12,986 nt of DNA from Roseiarcus sp. (GTDB taxonomy: Bacteria; Pseudomonadota; Alphaproteobacteria; Rhizobiales; Beijerinckiaceae). The translations under genes were made by a program, and so were the position numbers. This document shows, one piece after another, positions 7,182 through 12,986 of the stretch. Every line of letters begins with the position of its first letter. Positions within the stretch are counted from its first letter, which is position 1. The stretch is taken from the NCBI GenBank assembly GCA_030153205.1, contig JASLHV010000055.1:1-12986 (forward strand), written 5' to 3'. The notes below the pieces were generated by a model. It saw only the letters and a program-made list of their open reading frames with translations. It ran no database searches and had not been told where the DNA came from.

Positions 7182-7367
7182 TCAAGTGTCCTGACTCGGC
7201 GGCTCTATATTCTGAGGATCGTTCTGTAACAAGTAGTCGGCGTCCCGATTTGCAATTCCCCCGTCGTCTCGTCGTGGGGGTACGCGTACAAAAGTGAACC
7301 AGAACACGCCGCCGACAAGGCCAAGACCGCAGATAGCGCCTAGTGCGACTTCGAGCCAGGCTGGCAT
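7182..7367 (-). CDS. Small single-span membrane protein, 61 residues
   Basis: Starts MPAWLEVALGAICGLGLVGG, a hydrophobic helix covering about residues 4-27 (through FWFTFV). A short polar tail follows with basic residues (RVPPRRDD) then NRDADYLLQNDPQNIEPPSQDT. The positive-inside rule suggests the tail is cytoplasmic. The start at 7367 is preceded by GAGGAGGG at six bases, an unusually good ribosome site, which argues for a real gene despite its size. It sits alone on the minus strand between a secreted-protein gene and a GNAT gene. No family recognised; function unknown. Confidence 0.6.
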   Translation of the reverse strand: MPAWLEVALGAICGLGLVGGVFWFTFVRVPPRRDDGGIANRDADYLLQNDPQNIEPPSQDT

Positions 7368-7504
7368 CGTAGGCCCTCCTCAAGGCCGGTAACATTCGAC
7401 CGCCCACGAACGTAAAGCAACCGACAGGCGGCCATGCTTCCAGACTTTCACGAGCCGCTGCGACGCATCGGAGCGCGTATTTATGGCCATGAGGGCGCGG
7501 TGAC

Positions 7505-8062
7505 ATGAACGCGGCGATCAAAATCAGGCTGGCGACGCCGGAAGATGCCCGACACTTGCCTGACGTCGAACAATCCGCGGGCGAACTTTTCCGAACCGTC
7601 GAGGGTTTGGCGTGGATCGCCGATAGCGAGAATCTGACTCAGCCTTGCTATGCGCAATGGGTCCAACACGGTTCCAGTTGGGTAGCGCAAGCTGAGGCCG
7701 GCCGACTGGCCGGTTTTCTATGCGCCGAAGCCATGGAACATGAGTTACACATCCATGAGTTCGCGGTCGCGCTCGATTTTCAGAGGCACGGCATTGGTCG
7801 GCGGCTGCTCGATACCGCAATCGCATGGGCGGTCGAACGGAACCTTTCGGGCGTGACGCTGACGACATTCCGCGCGGTCGCCTTTAACGAGCGCTTTTAT
7901 GCGCAAGCTGGATTTGAAACGCTTTCGGAAGATACGATAGGGCCGCGTCTTGCGGCCGCCGTGCAATTCGAGATTGCGAAAGGATTGCCCGCCGATCGAC
8001 GGTGCGCGATGCGGCGGACGCTTGTACCATTGAAAGGCGTCCAAAGGAGCCGCGCATCATGA
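7505..8062 (+). CDS. GNAT-family N-acetyltransferase
   Basis: 185 residues with the GNAT fold order. Beta1 is IKIRLATPEDARHL (5-18). The central strand and acetyl-CoA loop is LHIHEFAVALDFQRHGIGRR (81-100), where Q93-R-H-G-I-G98 is the pyrophosphate-binding Q/RxxGxG/A motif. Motif B is FNERFYAQAGFETL (127-140). Such enzymes move an acetyl group from acetyl-CoA to an amine on a small molecule, antibiotic or protein N-terminus; the acceptor cannot be told from sequence. The C-terminal 40 residues are longer than the minimal fold and basic. The start has only a weak ribosome site (GAGGG about 11 bases upstream). It converges on the small gene ending at 8197. The family call is firm, the substrate unknown. 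Confidence 0.88.
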   Translation: MNAAIKIRLATPEDARHLPDVEQSAGELFRTVEGLAWIADSENLTQPCYAQWVQHGSSWVAQAEAGRLAGFLCAEAMEHELHIHEFAVALDFQRHGIGRRLLDTAIAWAVERNLSGVTLTTFRAVAFNERFYAQAGFETLSEDTIGPRLAAAVQFEIAKGLPADRRCAMRRTLVPLKGVQRSRAS

Positions 8063-8122
8063 CGCCCCTTCAATTCGTCCAATGCTGCAAGAGATCACGC
8101 GCAAGCGTCATTGAGAATGTGC

Positions 8123-8146
8123 GAAGGCTCTCGCCTTCATGAGAGC
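8123..8146. repeat. Overlapping, mutually exclusive hairpins between convergent genes
   Basis: GAAGGC (8123-8128) can pair with GCCTTC (8133-8138), or GCTCTC (8127-8132) with GAGAGC (8141-8146); the two structures share bases and exclude each other. They lie between the stop of the GNAT gene and the stop of the convergent small gene. No T-run follows on either strand, so termination there is only a possibility. Confidence 0.35.
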
Positions 8147-8196
8147 GCTGCGGTTGGCGTTGCGGACGAGGGAGGAGGGGAGGCGCGCGAACGGGT

Positions 8197-8475
8197 TCAT
8201 GGCGCTTTCCGTACCGGCCGTGCGCTGAACGGAAAGAGCCCCTGCGCATCATGAACCCATAGGGCCGAAATGCGCTCCTTCTCACAAAGCGCCAGCGCGT
8301 CGAGAAACGCCTGAGCCACGGGCTCGGCCATTTCATTCATCATCTCGTGGTTTATGGGCAGATCGACGGGAATGACGCAGGCGCGCACAATCCCGTCCCC
8401 CGACTTAAAGACCCGCAGTTCGAACACTTCCTCGCCGGGCGTGGCGTCGTCGCGATGTTCGATGATTCGGGTCAT
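8197..8475 (-). CDS. Small conserved-looking protein of unknown function, 92 residues
   Basis: Starts MTRIIEHRDDATPGEEVFEL and continues RVFKSGDGIVRACVIPVDLP, then a likely amphipathic helix (NEMAEPVAQAFLDALALCEK) and a strand ERISALWVHDAQGLF. This alpha/beta pattern without signal peptide or membrane span suggests a small soluble cytoplasmic protein. The start at 8475 has TAGGGA about seven bases upstream. It converges with the GNAT gene, and the hairpin-rich region lies upstream of it. Codon use and wording look genuine, but I do not recognise the family. Confidence 0.62.
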   Translation of the reverse strand: MTRIIEHRDDATPGEEVFELRVFKSGDGIVRACVIPVDLPINHEMMNEMAEPVAQAFLDALALCEKERISALWVHDAQGLFPFSARPVRKAP

Positions 8476-8507
8476 GGGATGTCCCTATCGGCAGGGCGGA
8501 TAGCACA

Positions 8508-8728
8508 GCCGTAGACCCTACGGCCCACCGGAAGCGAGCGCCACGGTGCTCGGTCGCGTCAAAAGGTGGGTGCTCGCCATGCTCGCTTGCAAGAGCAAGC
8601 TGCGCGTGGCTGCGCTCCCGCCGCCGAGAGGCGGCGCTTTTGACCCGGCCTGCGCGCCGCGGCGTTCCGGACGTGTCGGGACGAAGGGCGTCCCGATCAA
8701 TCGACCCGACGCCTCCGGCGCGGGTCGA
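8508..8728. repeat. Cluster of five strong hairpins
   Basis: Five perfect stems occur in 220 bases: GCCGTAG/CTACGGC around ACC (8508-8524); GCTTGC/GCAAGC around AAGA (8585-8600); CGCCGCC/GGCGGCG around a GAGA tetraloop followed by CTTTT (8619-8641); TCGGGAC/GTCCCGA around seven bases (8676-8696); TCGACCCG/CGGGTCGA with an inner GCC/GGC pair (8701-8728). The third has the form of a plus-strand intrinsic terminator. An open frame runs through (8546-8764) but its composition is that of palindromic GC-rich DNA rather than protein. The cluster may be a dispersed intergenic repeat or encode a structured RNA. Stems are seen directly; identity is unknown. Confidence 0.5.
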
Positions 8729-9215
8729 ACAAAGGGCGGGTATCTCAGAAGGAGGAACAGATAATAGGGCGCGGTCGTGTCGGAAATCTGCTGGCGACGG
8801 TCCTGGGGCTCCCCGCCTCGCGATGACGGTCGGACTCTGCCGGCAATCCAGGCGGCGACGGCCGATGGCTCCGCGTGACGGGGTAGTCAGAATTTTCTTT
8901 CTGATATTCAGAAAATATGCTACGGTATGGCGAGAGCTAAAGCGCGATGACTTTTAGATGACTTGTAATGGAATCGATGAATGGCATTGCGAGGAGCCCT
9001 AGGGCGCCCTTCCCGACGGCGCTGAGTTGTCAGTCAGGAACAACGCAGAGAGAATATTTTCCAGTTTTTCGCTTGCAAGCCCTTGATATCGCTCAAAACG
9101 GCAAAACTCGAGTTTGGAATAATTTGGAGCAAAGCCAGATGGGCTCTTTGAACGTGCAGGACGTTGTTTTGCTGAATTTGTCTGGCCGGCGCCGAAATCT
9201 CGTTTGCCAAACCGC
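8729..9215. other. Non-coding stretch with a 17-bp palindrome and repeat-like fragments
   Basis: Nearly 500 bases without a convincing gene. It holds an orphan AAGGAGGA (8750-8757) with no usable start codon. CCTCGCGATGAC (8816-8827) is an imperfect inverted match to GCATTGCGAGG (8984-8994) and resembles the ends of dispersed intergenic repeats common in Hyphomicrobiales. The palindrome at 8898-8914 is listed separately. Downstream of cpdR only a weak hairpin around 9132-9152 was seen. Open frames here are not protein-like. Confidence 0.4.
8898..8914. promoter_or_regulatory. Perfect 17-bp palindrome, candidate operator
   Basis: TTTCTGA-TAT-TCAGAAA is exactly symmetric and lies in a short AT-rich patch (about 8888-8920) inside GC-rich DNA, with ATATGCTACGGTAT just after it. 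The form fits a dimeric regulator site. No gene with a credible start follows on the plus strand within 300 bases, so the controlled unit, if any, is unclear. Confidence 0.3.
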
Positions 9216-9602
9216 TCAGGCGGCGGCGGCGAGGAGGCGTTGGACCTCGCTGACGAGGTCCTTCAGATGGAACGGCTTGGAGAGGATGCGCGCGTCCTTA
9301 GGCGCATTATTGTCCGGATTTAGGGCGACGGCGGCGAAGCCGGTGATGAACATCACCTTGATCTCGGGATCGAGTTCGGTCGCGCGGCGGGCGAGCTCGA
9401 TGCCGTCCATCTCGGGCATGACGATGTCGGTCAGCAACAATTCGAAAGGCTCTTCGCGCAGGCGATTATAGGCGGAAAGGCCGTTGTCGAACGAGGCGAC
9501 GTCGTAGCCGGCGTTCTGCAATGCCTTGACCAGGAAGCGACGCATATCGTTGTCGTCTTCCGCCAAAAGGATCTTCGTGTTCAATTCGCCTCGCGCGCTC
9601 AT
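9216..9602 (-). CDS. cpdR: CpdR-like single-domain response regulator
   Basis: 128 residues, a stand-alone receiver domain. ILLAEDDNDMRRFLVKALQN (11-30) supplies the acidic pocket Asp16/Asp17. LLTDIVMPEMDG (56-67) has the phosphoacceptor Asp59. MFITGFAAVAL holds the switch Thr87, and ILSKPF the conserved Lys109. The wording, especially NGLSAYNRLREEPFELLLTD and TGFAAVALN, is that of CpdR. In Caulobacter unphosphorylated CpdR primes the ClpXP protease to degrade cell-cycle factors, and the CckA-ChpT relay turns it off by phosphorylation. The protein ends in four alanines, a terminus of the type ClpX can recognise. The start at 9602 (MSARGELNTKILL) is chosen because AGGGG stands nine bases upstream and it gives family length; an extension to 9680 adds 26 unlike residues. 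It is divergent from the amidohydrolase gene at 9858. Confidence 0.93.
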   Translation of the reverse strand: MSARGELNTKILLAEDDNDMRRFLVKALQNAGYDVASFDNGLSAYNRLREEPFELLLTDIVMPEMDGIELARRATELDPEIKVMFITGFAAVALNPDNNAPKDARILSKPFHLKDLVSEVQRLLAAAA

Positions 9603-9761
9603 TCTTAATTGCCCCTGATATGCCGATTTACCATTCGCCGATCCAAGTAAAAATCGAGTGAAAAGCCAATTGTTACGCAACTTGTCTTACGCGACGCTTG
9701 ACGGTTCAATTCTGTTGGCCGTGATGTCTCGATTTCGCCCACCTCTTGTCCTGGCGCGCGC

Positions 9762-9784
9762 ACTGGCGCATTTTTGGCGCCAGT
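9762..9784. promoter_or_regulatory. Hairpin or operator between cpdR and the amidohydrolase gene
   Basis: A perfect 8-bp inverted repeat, ACTGGCGC (9762-9769) and GCGCCAGT (9777-9784), encloses ATTTTTG. It lies in the 255-base divergent region, 74 bases before the plus-strand start at 9858. It could be a shared operator or a leader hairpin of the plus-strand gene. Seen directly; role unknown. Confidence 0.35.
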
Positions 9785-9857
9785 CGGATCGCGGCGAAAG
9801 TGCGATCGGTTGCGGCCTGGCGACGAAGAAGCGTCCGCGAGGCGAGGGCGAGGCGTG

Positions 9858-10748
9858 ATGAGCGGCGAAGGAATCGGTGAAGGCCTCGAGTTCGAAGCCC
9901 CTTTTACCATCATCGAGCCACGTCGCCTCGCGACGCCGCTCGTGCTCAATTCGCCCCATTCCGGCCGGGTCTATCCGCGCCGGTTCCGGGAGCGCTCGCG
10001 GCTCGACGAACTGACCCTCAGGCGCTCTGAGGACGCCTTTGTCGATGAATTGCTCGCGCCCTGCGTCGCGCTCGGCGCGCCCTTGATGGCGGCGAATTTT
10101 CCCCGCGCTTACCTCGACGTGAATCGCGAACCCTATGAACTCGATCCGCTAATGTTCGACGGCCGCCTCCCCGCTTTCGTCAATACGCGCTCGCTGCGCG
10201 TCGCGGGCGGGCTCGGCACCATTCCGCGGGTCGTCGGGGAGGCCCAGGAAATCTATGGCCAGTCCATGCCGGTCGCCGAGGCCATGGAGCGTATCGCTAA
10301 GCTTTACGCGCCTTATCACGGCGCGCTGCGCGGATTGATCGAGCGGGCGGCGGCGAATTTCGGCGTCGCCGTACTGCTCGACTGTCATTCCATGCCGTCC
10401 AATATCGCCGAGAACGCCGCGCCCGATTTCGTCATCGGCGATCGCTACGGCGCCAGCGCCGCCCTATGGGTGGTCGAAGCGCTCGAACAGGCCCTGCGCC
10501 GCCTCGGCTACTCGGTGAGGCGCAACAAGCCTTACGCGGGCGGCTTCATCACGGAACATTATGGCGTGCCCGCCAGCCGCCGGCACGCGGTTCAGATCGA
10601 AATCAATCGCGCGCTCTATATGGACGAACGCAAGGTGACCAAATCAGATCGATGGCCGGAGCTCGCCGCCAATCTTCTCTCTGTGGTCGAGAGCGTTGTC
10701 CTGCGTATCGCGCGGGAAATCGCCCGGCCGCCGATGGCTGCGGAATAG
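9858..10748 (+). CDS. N-formylglutamate amidohydrolase family protein
   Basis: 296 residues. Family segments in order: PLVLNSPHSGRVYPRRF (27-43), RRSEDAFVDEL (55-65), ANFPRAYLDVNREPYELDP (79-97), VLLDCHSMPS (172-181), then YAGGFITEHYG (226-236) and AVQIEINRALYMDE (244-257). The His, Asp and Glu in PHSG, DCHS and EIN are the likely metal and catalytic residues of this zinc-peptidase-like fold. Characterised members hydrolyse N-formyl-L-glutamate to formate and glutamate in histidine breakdown. No other hut genes are present, so the true substrate may be another N-acyl amino acid. The start at 9858 has GAGG close upstream; an in-frame extension to 9774 runs through the palindrome and is not protein-like. 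Its place beside cpdR is, as I recall, conserved in Hyphomicrobiales. Confidence 0.88.
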   Translation: MSGEGIGEGLEFEAPFTIIEPRRLATPLVLNSPHSGRVYPRRFRERSRLDELTLRRSEDAFVDELLAPCVALGAPLMAANFPRAYLDVNREPYELDPLMFDGRLPAFVNTRSLRVAGGLGTIPRVVGEAQEIYGQSMPVAEAMERIAKLYAPYHGALRGLIERAAANFGVAVLLDCHSMPSNIAENAAPDFVIGDRYGASAALWVVEALEQALRRLGYSVRRNKPYAGGFITEHYGVPASRRHAVQIEINRALYMDERKVTKSDRWPELAANLLSVVESVVLRIAREIARPPMAAE

Positions 10749-10828
10749 GCGGGCAATTTAACGGGGGCGGGGCAAACGCCCAGCAGGTCGCGCGCGCTGT
10801 CGCGGCCAGAGACTGTTGCAATGGTTGG

Positions 10829-10863
10829 AAAAAAGGAGGCCGCCTGTGTCACCACAAGCGGCC
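10829..10863 (-). terminator. Intrinsic terminator of the small RNA
   Basis: On the minus strand GGCCGC and GCGGCC (10838-10843 with 10858-10863) enclose an inner TGTG/CACA stem with a four-base loop, separated by one mismatch. The stem is followed by TCC and six T (complement of 10829-10834). With no protein gene on this strand, the terminator itself argues for a non-coding transcript. It may also oppose antisense transcription into the amidohydrolase gene. Confidence 0.85.
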
Positions 10864-10917
10864 CAAGTCTAGGGAGGAAACGCCCAAGGAGGGCATATGC
10901 GACAGGTCATGTCGCAC
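10829..10917 (-). ncRNA. mmgR: Small RNA of the suhB/mmgR (alpha-r8) type
   Basis: On the minus strand a hairpin GCGACA/TGTCGC (10899-10915) is followed by GCCC-TCCTT-GGGC (10882-10894). Next come the unpaired motif TTTCCTCCCT (complement of 10871-10880) and a strong terminator ending near 10829. The same 10-base motif is described as the conserved single-stranded core of MmgR, a trans-acting Hfq-associated small RNA that limits polyhydroxybutyrate build-up in Sinorhizobium. Rfam's suhB RNA is the same element and is named for its occurrence by inositol-monophosphatase-type genes, as here. CCTCC in both loops could pair with Shine-Dalgarno sequences. A promoter with TTGCAT (10947-10952) and GATATT (10924-10929), 17 apart, predicts a start near 10917, giving about 89 bases. 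An alternative promoter (TTGCGG/CATATG) would give about 60. The 5' end is therefore uncertain. Confidence 0.75.
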
Positions 10918-10923
10918 CGCAAC

Positions 10924-10952
10924 AATATCGGACTGCGCCGCATCAAATGCAA
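10924..10952 (-). promoter_or_regulatory. Candidate promoter of the small RNA
   Basis: On the minus strand TTGCAT (complement of 10947-10952) and GATATT (complement of 10924-10929) stand 17 bases apart, placing a start near 10917, at the base of the first predicted hairpin. A second possible promoter, TTGCGG (10917-10922) with CATATG (10894-10899), also has 17-base spacing but would start inside the second hairpin. The first is preferred on structural grounds. Confidence 0.45.
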
Positions 10953-10981
10953 GAAATATTTTAGGACACGGTGGACAAATG

Positions 10982-11000
10982 GTTTGCAGTCAGGGCAAAC
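10982..11000. repeat. Short perfect inverted repeat upstream of hisN
   Basis: GTTTGC (10982-10987) and GCAAAC (10995-11000) enclose seven bases. It lies in the divergent region between the small RNA and hisN and could be a regulator site for either. The remainder of 10953-11160 shows no other clear signal apart from the hisN ribosome site. Confidence 0.25.
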
Positions 11001-11160
11001 GCTCAGGGGCGGGCGTCCTCGCTTGGCGCTCTAATCCAAGTCGGAAATGCAAAATCCGCTAATAAATCAGCATACTAAATTACCAAAGCGGTGATCGATA
11101 TTTCTGGCGGCCTGACTAATCATGTATGGCACATATGCAAAATTTGCAGGAGCGTTCGGT

Positions 11161-11976
11161 ATGACCGCCGTGGATTTCTCGAGTTTCGTCGACGGGCTGG
11201 CGCAAGCCTCGGGCGATGTCATCCTTCCTTTCTTTCGCAGCGCAATAGGCGCGGAGGACAAGTCAGGCGGCGGCGTTTTCGATCCGGTGACCGAGGCCGA
11301 TCGCGCGGCGGAAGTCGTCATGCGGCGGCTGATCGGGCAGGCGTTCCCGGCCCATGGCGTTATCGGTGAGGAATACGGCAAGGATCGCCCCGATGCCGAA
11401 TATGTCTGGGTGCTCGATCCGATCGACGGCACCAAAGCCTTTATTTCAGGCCTGCCCACTTGGGGCACTTTGATCGGCCTCACCCATCGCGGCCGGCCGG
11501 TCTACGGCATGATGTCGCAGCCTTTCACCCGCGAGCGCTATTTCGGCGACGGGGCCAGCGCCTCCTGCCGCGGTCCTTCCGCCGCGGCGCCGGGGGTTCG
11601 GGGCGAAGGCTCGGCCGTCCGCCCCTTGCGCGTGCGGTCCTGCGCGTCGCTCGCCTCGGCGACCTTGATGACGACGACGCCGAAAATGTTCGATGAGACC
11701 GAGGCGCCGGCCTATCGGCGCGTCGAGGACAAGGTTCGCCTCGCGCGGTACGGCGCGGATTGCTACGCCTATTGCATGCTCGCCGCCGGCTATATCGACA
11801 TCGTGATCGAAGCCAATCTCAAACCGCACGACATCGTCGCGCTCGTACCAATCGTCCAGGGCGCCGGCGGCATTGTCTCGACATGGGATGGCGGCGACGC
11901 CGCGGGCGGCGGCCGTATTGTCGCTGCGGGCGACCGGCGCGTCTATGAGGAGGCGCTGCAGCTTCTCGCCGTCTGA
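11161..11976 (+). CDS. hisN: Histidinol-phosphatase of the inositol-monophosphatase family (HisN type)
   Basis: 271 residues. Metal-site segments are DPVTEADRAAE (41-51), HGVIGEEYG (65-73, Glu70), WVLDPIDGTKAFISGLPTWG (83-102, with Asp86 and Asp89) and ANLKPHDIVALVPIVQGAGG with Asp224. The wording GLPTWGTLIGL and YGADCYAYCMLAAGYIDIV (197-215) favours the HisN branch, which removes phosphate from L-histidinol phosphate in histidine synthesis. Inositol-phosphate or related phosphatase activity is the alternative. A Gly/Ala/Pro-rich insertion at about 133-153 is longer than usual. The start at 11161 is chosen because AGGAG lies eight bases upstream; 13 residues could be added from 11122. It is divergent from the mmgR-like RNA and tail to tail with the membrane protein, only ten bases apart. 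Confidence 0.88.
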   Translation: MTAVDFSSFVDGLAQASGDVILPFFRSAIGAEDKSGGGVFDPVTEADRAAEVVMRRLIGQAFPAHGVIGEEYGKDRPDAEYVWVLDPIDGTKAFISGLPTWGTLIGLTHRGRPVYGMMSQPFTRERYFGDGASASCRGPSAAAPGVRGEGSAVRPLRVRSCASLASATLMTTTPKMFDETEAPAYRRVEDKVRLARYGADCYAYCMLAAGYIDIVIEANLKPHDIVALVPIVQGAGGIVSTWDGGDAAGGGRIVAAGDRRVYEEALQLLAV

Positions 11977-11986
11977 TGCGGGTTCT

Positions 11987-12986
11987 TCACGCACCGCCGT
12001 CGAAGGGCGAATCGATAAAGAGCGCTGAACGCCCCGGCTCGAGATTTTCGGGCCGCGGCGCGCCGAAAGCGCTGAAGCCCCAGCCGACGGCGAAGCCCGC
12101 GACTGCTCCGATCAGCGCGATCGTCGGCGCTTGCGCGGCGCTGACAGCCCAGGCATTGGCGTAGGCGAGCCCGGCCATTGTCGCGAGGCTCGCGACGATC
12201 GCGGCAATCGCATGCGCCGCTTGCGCGCGCGCCGAGAAAGACAAGGCGAGCGGCGGCCCCAGGATGGAGAGCGCGATCGCTATGGCGATAAAGAACGACT
12301 TTTCCGGTACGATCGCTTGTCGGTAAGCTAGCCAGCCGCTGAACGCGACAGCAAGGATCGTCAAGCCTCGCGCCCGCGCCAGCCTTTGGCTCGCGAGCAC
12401 GCCTTCCCTGCCATAAACCGCATGCGCGCTCACGGCGCGCGAGGCCGTTTGGGCGCCGGCAGCGGCGCAAATGAGAGCCGCCATCAGCAGGCCGCTGGCG
12501 AAGAGACTTTGCGCCGCGGCCCCATTGTCGGCGCGCCATAACGGCGTCCCAAGCGCGAAAGCAATCGCGAAGACAAGGATGACGACGAGGCTATAAACGC
12601 CGACACGGGTCGCTTGGTACGACGTCAGACCGACGAAGGCGCCCGCCGACAGAGGCGGAAGGATCGCAACGCCTAGCGCGGCGCCGACTTCATTGAGCCA
12701 GGGATCGGCGAGCGGCCATGCTTTGTATTGCGTCAGCATGTCCCTTGCGCGGGCGGCAGCTTCCGCCCCGCCGCCAAGCATGGGCGCGCCTGCGCCGACG
12801 TCGGCCATGATCCGCAATCCGATCGGCAGAAGCAGAACAAAGGCGATCATGCCGGCCGTCGCGGCGGCGACCCAAAAGAAACCAGCGAGGCCGCCAGGCG
12901 CGACGATCAACAGGACGATGATCGCGGTGACGATGATCGCATCATGGCGCGACGCGTTGAGGAGCGGCCCAAGCGCCTGGACGGCG
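11987..12986 (-). CDS. Multi-pass membrane protein, possibly a divergent sodium:solute symporter; N-terminus outside window
   Basis: The frame is open from the right edge to the stop at 11987, giving at least 332 visible residues. No good start is needed inside the window, because the frame upstream of the TTG at 12910 stays open (reading ...NASRHDAIIVTAIIVLLIV). About eight to nine hydrophobic segments are visible. The order GVAILPPLSAGAF ... SYQATRVGVYSLVVILVFAIA, then MAALICAAAGAQTASRAVSA with HAVYGREG and SILGPPLALSFSARA, resembles the C-terminal half of sodium:solute symporters (GxAxLPH ... ARRxV; LAAAxxTAxxLLLxxxxAxxHDVYxR; SLxxxxxxPALxLG). The canonical His and several polar positions are changed, so transport activity or family may differ. 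The C-terminal tail is soluble. The membrane protein is certain; the family is tentative. Confidence 0.6.
   Translation of the reverse strand, partial: AVQALGPLLNASRHDAIIVTAIIVLLIVAPGGLAGFFWVAAATAGMIAFVLLLPIGLRIMADVGAGAPMLGGGAEAAARARDMLTQYKAWPLADPWLNEVGAALGVAILPPLSAGAFVGLTSYQATRVGVYSLVVILVFAIAFALGTPLWRADNGAAAQSLFASGLLMAALICAAAGAQTASRAVSAHAVYGREGVLASQRLARARGLTILAVAFSGWLAYRQAIVPEKSFFIAIAIALSILGPPLALSFSARAQAAHAIAAIVASLATMAGLAYANAWAVSAAQAPTIALIGAVAGFAVGWGFSAFGAPRPENLEPGRSALFIDSPFDGGA

Noticed and set aside
7156..7521. 121-residue minus-strand frame overlapping the small membrane protein and GNAT start
   Set aside because: Arg/Ser-rich composition with no ribosome site; the 61-residue frame within it has a strong site and coherent span.
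8546..8764. 72-residue plus-strand frame through the hairpin cluster
   Set aside because: Its codons are dictated by consecutive palindromes; Arg/Pro/Gly-rich, no ribosome site.
8640..8957. 105-residue plus-strand frame after the hairpin cluster
   Set aside because: Low-complexity Arg-rich start, no ribosome site, runs across the palindrome and repeat-like fragments.
8968..9471. 167-residue plus-strand frame
   Set aside because: Its second half is antisense to cpdR and the first half has no protein-like pattern.
9774..9857. 28-residue N-terminal extension of the amidohydrolase
   Set aside because: It begins inside the hairpin, is Arg-rich and unlike the family; the start at 9858 gives the usual length.
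10466..11062. 198-residue plus-strand frame from the amidohydrolase into the intergenic region
   Set aside because: It overlaps the real gene in another frame and then runs antisense through the small RNA and its terminator.
11943..12539. 198-residue minus-strand frame overlapping the membrane-protein gene
   Set aside because: Arg-rich shadow in a different frame of a clearly hydrophobic membrane protein.

Overview
The window looks like chromosome of a GC-rich alphaproteobacterium, most likely a member of the Hyphomicrobiales (Beijerinckiaceae/Methylocystaceae type). The evidence is a groES-groEL operon with both a CIRCE operator and a promoter resembling the alphaproteobacterial heat-shock (RpoH) type, a CpdR cell-cycle response regulator divergent from an N-formylglutamate amidohydrolase gene, a HisN-type inositol-monophosphatase-family phosphatase, and a suhB/mmgR-like (alpha-r8) small RNA beside it. 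The taxonomic placement is an inference from gene content and protein wording, not from a search.

Left part (1-3300): a type II toxin-antitoxin pair (Phd/YefM antitoxin and PIN toxin, the toxin cut by the window edge) lies on the minus strand behind the bidirectional hairpin terminator of groESL. groES and groEL are also on the minus strand. They are driven from about 2850 by one promoter with a perfect CIRCE just downstream of the expected start of transcription.

Centre-left (3210-5336): three overlapping plus-strand genes form a tight operon. The first encodes an ExbB/TolQ/MotA-family proton-channel-like protein. The second has one N-terminal membrane anchor followed by a periplasmic beta domain resembling DUF2135/YfaP. 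The third has two membrane segments, a small soluble domain and a Gly/Pro/Ala-rich tail. Together they look like an ion-driven energy-transducing complex whose ExbD/TolR/MotB-type partner has been replaced by an unusual protein. This is the best candidate in the window for an undescribed system. It is followed by about 500 bases of comparatively AT-rich DNA without a convincing gene.

Centre (5842-8475): a secreted protein with an RsiV/DUF3298-like domain, a 61-residue single-span membrane protein on the minus strand, a GNAT acetyltransferase, and a convergent small protein of unknown function. From 8476 to 9215 there is no convincing gene; this stretch carries a run of strong hairpins, a perfect 17-bp palindrome and fragments resembling dispersed intergenic repeats.

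Right part (9216-12986): cpdR (minus) diverges from an N-formylglutamate amidohydrolase gene (plus). A minus-strand small RNA with the motif TTTCCTCCCT and a textbook terminator occupies the next gap. hisN (plus) then runs tail to tail into a large multi-pass membrane protein (minus) that continues beyond the right edge and may be a divergent sodium:solute symporter. No tRNA, rRNA, CRISPR array, insertion sequence or phage gene was recognised.
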